Below, piece after piece: positions 4,542-9,172 of a stretch of DNA of 9,172 nucleotides. The translations under genes and the position numbers were made by a program. Source of the stretch: Bacteroidota bacterium (GTDB lineage: Bacteria; Bacteroidota; Bacteroidia; B-17B0; Aurantibacillaceae); the NCBI GenBank assembly GCA_023433205.1, contig JAEZDS010000027.1:1-9172 (forward strand), written 5' to 3'. Below the pieces are notes generated by a model. The model worked only from the letters and a program-made list of their open reading frames with translations. It searched no databases and was not told the DNA's origin. Each line of letters starts with the position of its first letter. Position 1 is the stretch's first letter.

Positions 4542-7295
4542 TCACATTTCCTTTAATGCTGTGAGTTCCTGCCGCAATTCGGCATAGGCATTTTCACAAA
4601 TCCTGCCGATCTTCGACAGCAGCTCTTTGATCTCATCCGGATTCGCCTTTTTTTCGGCATTCTCCTGGATTTTTTTTGCCATTGCCGCGTACTCTTCGCT
4701 CATCCCCATGGTTGAGAAAGAAGGGATAATTGAGTGCGCAGCGGCCCGCACCTCTTCATAATCACCTTTGGCCAGACCCTGTTTCATCTTTTTTATAAGT
4801 TCAGGAGTTTCCTCAAGGTAAACGTTGATCATCTCCGAGATCATATCGGGATTGTTTTTGGTGAGCTGTCTCAGAAAATCAAGGTTGGTATATTTGCCCT
4901 GTCCCTGCGACTCTGCTCCGTTAGTGTCTTTCATCTGTTTTGCTTTTTCTTTGTTATTGGAATTTGCTTTTAAATGCTGATTGAGCTTTTTCAGCAGAAT
5001 TTTATCGTCAATTGGTTTAGAGATGTAATCATTCATCCCAACCGAACGGCACTTTTCGAGGTCAACGGTGGTAACATCTGCGGTAAGCGCAATTATCGGC
5101 AGATCGAGTTTAAGCTGATTGCGGATATGCTCTGTAGCGGCAAACCCATTCATCTCTGGCATCTGAAGATCCATCAGCACCAGATCGTAGCGGTTCTTCT
5201 CAAGCTTTTCCACCGCAATGCGGCCGTTTCCTGCCACCTCCATCTCAAACCCGAAATCCTCCAGAAGGGTCTTCATCAGCAGCTGGTTCAGCGCCACATC
5301 TTCCACCACAAGAATTTTTCCGTTCTTCACCTCTTCACTGTCATCCTGCTGATTCGGGTTGTCTCCCGGCAATGACTTATCTTTTGCTTTCTTGAACGAC
5401 AAAATAAAACAAAAGGTAGAACCTTCGTTTTGTTTACTGGTAACCTTAATAGTGCCGCCCTGTGCCTGTACAAGTTGTTTAACAATGGCTAGTCCCAAAC
5501 CTGTACCTCCATATAATCGGGAGGTATTACTGGTTGCCTGCTGGAAATTATCAAAAATGCTTTCAAGTCTGTCAGGCGGAATGCCAATGCCGGTATCGCT
5601 CACTGAAAATTCAATGGTTGCTTTATCATTGTCCTGATCAATGAGTTTTACGCCCACCGTAATTTTTCCTTTAGAAGTAAATTTTATTGCGTTACTCACC
5701 AGATTTAGCACTATCTGGTGCAACCTCACGGGGTCGCCAATCAGCACCTCAGGGATGGAGGTATCGTACTCTTTGATCAGCTCAATATTTTTCTCTTTGA
5801 TCTTGGTTTCAAACAAATGCAGCATGGCATAAACCGACGCCGAAAGTTTGAAGGGGATCTTCTCAAAGGTCATTTTTCCGGCATCTACCTTGGCAAGGTC
5901 GAGAATATCGTTAATGAGCACGATAAGGGCATCACCCGATATCTTGATGGCGTTGATATATTCCCGCTGTTTTTCGCTGAGCTCTGTTTTCAGAACCACC
6001 TTTGTGAAACCCACAATGGCGTTCATTGGCGTTCTTATTTCGTGGCTCATGTTAGAGAGGAATTGCTGTTTCGCCTTCACCGCTTCCTCAGCGATCTTAG
6101 CGGCTTTCTCGGCTTTTTTCCGCGCTTCAATAAGCTCGTTCTCAAATTTTTTCCGCGCGGTAATGTCACGGGCCACAATAACTATTCCCAGCACATTCCC
6201 GCGTTCATCCTTATAAACAGATCCGTTAAACAACACATCAGTTAGCTTCCCGTCGCGGTGGCGTATGGTGAGGGGAGAATCTACAACATATCCTCTGGCA
6301 AAAGCCTCCTGGTAAACCTCCTTTGCTTTTTCGCGATCGGTAAAGTAGTCGAAAAAGTCGGTGCCGGTGATCTTTTCCCTTGTAATACCCGTAATGTTGG
6401 CAAGTGCCTGATTCATGTCGGTGATCTTGCCCTCTGAGTTAATGGTAATTAACGGGTCAAGACTGGCCTCAATCAGGGTGCGCGAGTACTTGCTGAGCAG
6501 TTTCTCACGCGCTACCACAACAACTCCCAACACATTTCCCTCCTGATCCTTGTATAAAGATCCGTTAAAAAGCACATCAGTGAGATTTCCATTCCTGTGC
6601 CTGATAGTTAGCTGGTAGTCAACAATTGATCCCTTCTCAAAAACCTCTTCATACACCTGCTGGGCGATCCTGGGCTGGGTAAAATAATTGAAAAAGTCGG
6701 TGCCCATTATGCGCTCACGTTTTAATCCCACAATTTTCTCCACAGCCTCGTTCACGTCGGTGATCTTACCTTCAGAGTTGATTGTGATCAGGGGATCAAT
6801 GCTTGCCTCAATAAGACTGCGCACGTAAGTTGATTGCTGCTGCAGTTTGCTGTTAAGTTCAGTGAGATACTCCCCCTGTTTAACGAGTTCATGGTTTTTT
6901 CTGTGCAGCTCAACAAACACACCCACTTTCGCCTTCAATATCTCCGGCGAAAGGGGTTTAACCATGTAATCAACTGCCCCTGTTTTATAACCTTTAAAGA
7001 TGTCTTCCTGCTTATCAGTGTTAGCTGAAAGGAAGATAATAGGTACATGTTTGAATTTTTCGCTGTCGCGAATGATAGAAGCCGTCTCAAAGCCATCCAT
7101 TACGGGCATCTGCACATCCATAAGAATGATGGCAAAGTCGTGATCCTGCAATAGTATCTTCAGCGCTTCTTTGCCCGAGCCGGCGCGCACAAGCTTATAG
7201 TCCTCGTTACTGAGGATGGCCTCAAGCGACATAAGATTCTCTTCACGGTCATCAACTATGAGGATCTCAACACTTTTATCGCTTTTTAAATTCAT
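4542..7295 (-). CDS. Soluble hybrid histidine kinase, REC-PAS-PAS-HisKA-HATPase-REC-HPt
   Basis: This 917-residue protein has no membrane segment, so it should act in the cytoplasm. Domains in order: N-terminal receiver (about 9-128; D15, D16, phospho-acceptor D60 in ILMDVQMP, S90, K113); a coiled-coil linker (131-158); two nearly duplicate PAS domains (161-273 and 274-386); a helical linker (about 387-412); HisKA with phospho-accepting H418 in SNMSHEIRTP; HATPase (N-box NLVSNAIKF at 531-539, DTGIGIP from 567, GGTGLGL from 596); a second receiver (E665, D666, D709 in VLMDLQMP, T738, K760); and an HPt domain (about 803-915) with H854 in AAAHS. All elements of a His-Asp-His relay are in one chain, and the N-terminal receiver lets another kinase control it. 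The HPt is unusual in having Ile at H+3, where Lys is usual. The gene starts 28 nt after the stop of another hybrid kinase, so the two are probably co-transcribed. The PAS ligand and final output are not visible. Confidence 0.95.
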   Translation of the reverse strand: MNLKSDKSVEILIVDDREENLMSLEAILSNEDYKLVRAGSGKEALKILLQDHDFAIILMDVQMPVMDGFETASIIRDSEKFKHVPIIFLSANTDKQEDIFKGYKTGAVDYMVKPLSPEILKAKVGVFVELHRKNHELVKQGEYLTELNSKLQQQSTYVRSLIEASIDPLITINSEGKITDVNEAVEKIVGLKRERIMGTDFFNYFTQPRIAQQVYEEVFEKGSIVDYQLTIRHRNGNLTDVLFNGSLYKDQEGNVLGVVVVAREKLLSKYSRTLIEASLDPLITINSEGKITDMNQALANITGITREKITGTDFFDYFTDREKAKEVYQEAFARGYVVDSPLTIRHRDGKLTDVLFNGSVYKDERGNVLGIVIVARDITARKKFENELIEARKKAEKAAKIAEEAVKAKQQFLSNMSHEIRTPMNAIVGFTKVVLKTELSEKQREYINAIKISGDALIVLINDILDLAKVDAGKMTFEKIPFKLSASVYAMLHLFETKIKEKNIELIKEYDTSIPEVLIGDPVRLHQIVLNLVSNAIKFTSKGKITVGVKLIDQDNDKATIEFSVSDTGIGIPPDRLESIFDNFQQATSNTSRLYGGTGLGLAIVKQLVQAQGGTIKVTSKQNEGSTFCFILSFKKAKDKSLPGDNPNQQDDSEEVKNGKILVVEDVALNQLLMKTLLEDFGFEMEVAGNGRIAVEKLEKNRYDLVLMDLQMPEMNGFAATEHIRNQLKLDLPIIALTADVTTVDLEKCRSVGMNDYISKPIDDKILLKKLNQHLKANSNNKEKAKQMKDTNGAESQGQGKYTNLDFLRQLTKNNPDMISEMINVYLEETPELIKKMKQGLAKGDYEEVRAAAHSIIPSFSTMGMSEEYAAMAKKIQENAEKKANPDEIKELLSKIGRICENAYAELRQELTALKEM
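6138..6476 (-). repeat. PAS domain copy 2 of an internal tandem duplication
   Basis: Residues 274-386 of the hybrid kinase repeat residues 161-273 over 113 positions without a gap. By eye about 71 of 113 residues are identical. The best conserved parts are the first 20 residues (LIEAS-DPLITINSEGKITD; 19 of 20) and the stretch VLFNGS-YKD--GNVLG near the end. Copy 2 leads directly into the HisKA linker through ARDITARKKFEN. Confidence 0.85.
6477..6815 (-). repeat. PAS domain copy 1 of an internal tandem duplication
   Basis: Residues 161-273 of the hybrid kinase form the first of two PAS domains in direct tandem, each 113 codons (339 nt). The DNA itself is still visibly similar at several points, for example the segments encoding SEGKITD and VLFNGS. 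This copy differs from the second mostly in the central helices (QPRIAQQVYEEVFEK against DREKAKEVYQEAFAR), the part most likely to touch a ligand. Confidence 0.85.
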
Positions 7296-7323
7296 AATAT
7301 TTTCCTTGCAATATAAATACCTG

Positions 7324-9172
7324 CTATTTCAGCCACACCCGCATTAATCCCAGCAACTGGTCTACATTTACCGGCTTGGTCATATAATCTGATGCCCCTG
7401 ATTCAATACATTTCTGCCTGTCGCCCTTCATTGCCTTTGCTGTTACGGCAATTATGGTGATATCCTTGTTCTTATCTTCCGCTCTGATCCGTTTCATGGT
7501 CTCATAACCATCCATCTCCGGCATCATAATGTCCATCAGCACTATATCAATCTTATTCCCGCCTTTTAAGCTGTCAATTGCCTCCTGTCCGCTTTCTGCC
7601 GTTATAATGTTTAGGTTAAATCGTTCCAGTGCGGTGGTGAGTGCAAAAAGATTGCGCATGTCGTCATCCACAATCAGCACCGTTTTGTTCTTTAATACAT
7701 CTTCACTCTGGCAGAAAGACTCTATGGAGCGTCGCATTTTTTCCGGGAGTCTGGCATGTTCCCTGTGCAGGAACAATGCAACCTGATCCGTCAGATGATT
7801 TAAAGAGTTTGGTGTTTTAAGTATTATCCTGTGGGCAAACTGACTCAGCCGTCCCTTTTCCTTCTGGGTGAGGTCCTTTGCAGAATACACAATCACAGAG
7901 GTTATCGGATCTGCATTCTGCGCCTCAAGTTCTTTGATGATTTCGAGTCCGTTGGCATCGGGCAGCAGCAGATCAAGAACTACACAATCGAAGTCCTGCG
8001 TTCTTACCAGTTCAATGCCTTCTTTTGCGGTAAGGGCCCTGCTTATTTTCACATCCGGCCCCTCAAGGTTGGCTTCCAGTTCATCCAGGTCCTCTTTTTT
8101 ATCATCAACCAGCAAAAGATTCTTAAACTCTTTCTGCGTGTAAAATTCAATATCGCTGAAGATCCTTTCGATGGTTTCGGGCTGCAGTGGTTTTGTCAGA
8201 AAAAATCGGGCACCGCGTTTCATTGCCCCGTCTTTGTCCTCGGCTGAAGAGGAAGTAACATATACGGGTAAATGCCGCAGTGTGAGGTCATTTTTTAGTC
8301 TGTCAATCACCTTCCATGCGTTGGTATCCTGAAGATTCAGATTAAGAATTATTGCCAGCGGACGGAACTGTGTCACAAAGTCAATAACATCGCTTCCCCT
8401 CGTTGTGGCAACCACTTTCAGCTCACTTTCGTGCGCCTTGTTAACAACGGTTTTTGCAAAATCGATGTCATCATCAACCACCATCAGCACCTTATCGCCA
8501 GAATCAAGCTTCTCTCTGTCGTCGCCCACCTCATCAACAAAATACTGGTCAAGCTCAGATATCTGGTAATTTACCTCAGGCGCTGCTTTTATCGCGTTCT
8601 TTACAATGGCTTTATTCTTTGATTCTTTTTGTTTTGTCCTGGTTACCCCCGACACCTTTACAGGCAGGAAGAGGGTGAATTTGCTGCCACGGCCCTCCTC
8701 ACTTTCCAGCTCAATAACACCGCCCAGTAGTTCTGACAGGCCTCTGCTTATGGAAAGGCCAAGTCCTGTTCCCCCGTATTTGCGGCTTGTTGATCCTTCG
8801 GCCTGCTGAAAGGCTTCAAAAATTATGTTCTGCTTTTCTTTTGGAATGCCAATTCCGGTATCGCTGATCTCAAATGCTATCACATGCCCTGCACTTTCGA
8901 GGCTGGGAAGCTCAGTCTTCCATTCGTGGTTCTTAGCTTTATATATTCGCAGTCCCACGCTGCCTTTTTCGGTAAAGCGGAAAGCATTTGAAAGCAAGTT
9001 CTTCAGTATCTGGTTCAGCCGCTGGCTGTCTGTCTCAATCTGCCGCGGCAGATCGTCTTCTGCCTGGAGCTCAAACTTCAGGTGTTTTGCCTCGCTGATG
9101 TGCTTGAAGGTTGATTCAACAAAATTAGTGATCTCCTCCAGCAACACCGGTGAATAATCAACAGAAATGTAT
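7324..9172 (-). CDS. Hybrid histidine kinase with three C-terminal receivers, 5' end outside window
   Basis: The frame is open to the right edge. The GTG at 9147 is internal, because in-frame codons reading ISVDYSP precede it and continue the usual HisKA-HATPase linker. Numbering V(9147) as residue 1, the visible domains are HATPase (to about 165; NLLSNAFRF at 50-58, DTGIGIP at 96-102, GGTGLGL at 125-131), a linker, and receivers at about 219-335, 342-462 and 487-606. Receiver 2 has D348, D349, D392, S422 and K444. Receiver 3 has the full set (D494, D495, D539 in VLMDIMMPEMDG, T569, K591). Receiver 1 keeps D225, D226, T298 and K319 but has N269 where the phospho-acceptor Asp belongs. The triple-receiver tail, with ALFLHRE ending receiver 2 and AKAMKGDRQKCIESGASDY in receiver 3, is typical of a large family of multi-receiver kinases with HAMP or GAF input domains. 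The His-bearing domain and sensor are outside the window. It is probably the upstream partner of the kinase that follows after 28 nt. Confidence 0.93.
   Translation of the reverse strand, partial: YISVDYSPVLLEEITNFVESTFKHISEAKHLKFELQAEDDLPRQIETDSQRLNQILKNLLSNAFRFTEKGSVGLRIYKAKNHEWKTELPSLESAGHVIAFEISDTGIGIPKEKQNIIFEAFQQAEGSTSRKYGGTGLGLSISRGLSELLGGVIELESEEGRGSKFTLFLPVKVSGVTRTKQKESKNKAIVKNAIKAAPEVNYQISELDQYFVDEVGDDREKLDSGDKVLMVVDDDIDFAKTVVNKAHESELKVVATTRGSDVIDFVTQFRPLAIILNLNLQDTNAWKVIDRLKNDLTLRHLPVYVTSSSAEDKDGAMKRGARFFLTKPLQPETIERIFSDIEFYTQKEFKNLLLVDDKKEDLDELEANLEGPDVKISRALTAKEGIELVRTQDFDCVVLDLLLPDANGLEIIKELEAQNADPITSVIVYSAKDLTQKEKGRLSQFAHRIILKTPNSLNHLTDQVALFLHREHARLPEKMRRSIESFCQSEDVLKNKTVLIVDDDMRNLFALTTALERFNLNIITAESGQEAIDSLKGGNKIDIVLMDIMMPEMDGYETMKRIRAEDKNKDITIIAVTAKAMKGDRQKCIESGASDYMTKPVNVDQLLGLMRVWLK

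Noticed and set aside
5718..6245. 175-codon plus-strand frame opposite the hybrid kinase
   Set aside because: It lies wholly antisense to conserved HisKA and HATPase coding sequence; its residues follow from the opposite strand and show no family motif.
9145..9147. GTG as a translation start for the triple-receiver kinase
   Set aside because: The frame stays open upstream to the window edge and encodes the normal linker before the HATPase domain; starting here would remove the HisKA domain and its His. The gene is simply cut by the window.

Overview
The window looks like a chromosomal segment of a member of the Bacteroidota, probably an uncultured or environmental one. This is an inference from three things: the style of the signalling proteins (a kinase with three C-terminal receiver domains beside a REC-PAS-PAS-HisKA-HATPase-REC-HPt kinase), the near absence of Shine-Dalgarno sequences, and a TAnnTTTG-type -7 promoter element upstream of one gene. 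All six genes are on the minus strand, so transcription runs from high to low coordinates. I saw no tRNA, rRNA, insertion sequence, CRISPR array or integrase.

Reading in the direction of transcription, the window has three blocks. Block 1 (9172 to 4542) is a two-gene signalling operon. It holds the 3' part of a hybrid histidine kinase (HATPase followed by three receiver domains; its 5' end lies outside the window) and, 28 nt later, a complete 917-residue soluble hybrid kinase with receiver domains at both ends of its catalytic core and a C-terminal HPt domain. Together they carry enough His and Asp modules for a multistep phosphorelay. The first receiver of the upstream kinase has Asn where the phospho-accepting Asp should be. 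The HPt domain of the second kinase lacks the usual Lys three residues after its His.

Block 2 (4404 to 1047) is a carbohydrate unit. A plausible Bacteroidota promoter precedes a small secreted jelly-roll protein with a Lys-rich tail. After 37 nt comes a GH15 glucoamylase-family enzyme with both catalytic Glu motifs and no visible signal peptide. The unit closes with a convincing intrinsic terminator at 1047..1077.

Block 3 (about 874 to 1 and beyond) begins after a roughly 195-nt gap containing two short GC-rich inverted repeats. It encodes a 161-residue receiver domain that ends in a membrane helix. Its stop codon overlaps the start codon of a TPR protein that runs off the left edge and has an N-terminal hydrophobic segment. 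The overlap (TGATG) implies translational coupling, and both products appear to be at the membrane.

The most unusual items are the tail-anchored stand-alone receiver coupled to a TPR protein, and the receiver with the Asp-to-Asn change inside an otherwise conserved triple-receiver kinase. Nothing in the window proves a new system. The TPR gene continues beyond the left edge, so the rest of block 3 would decide whether it is one.
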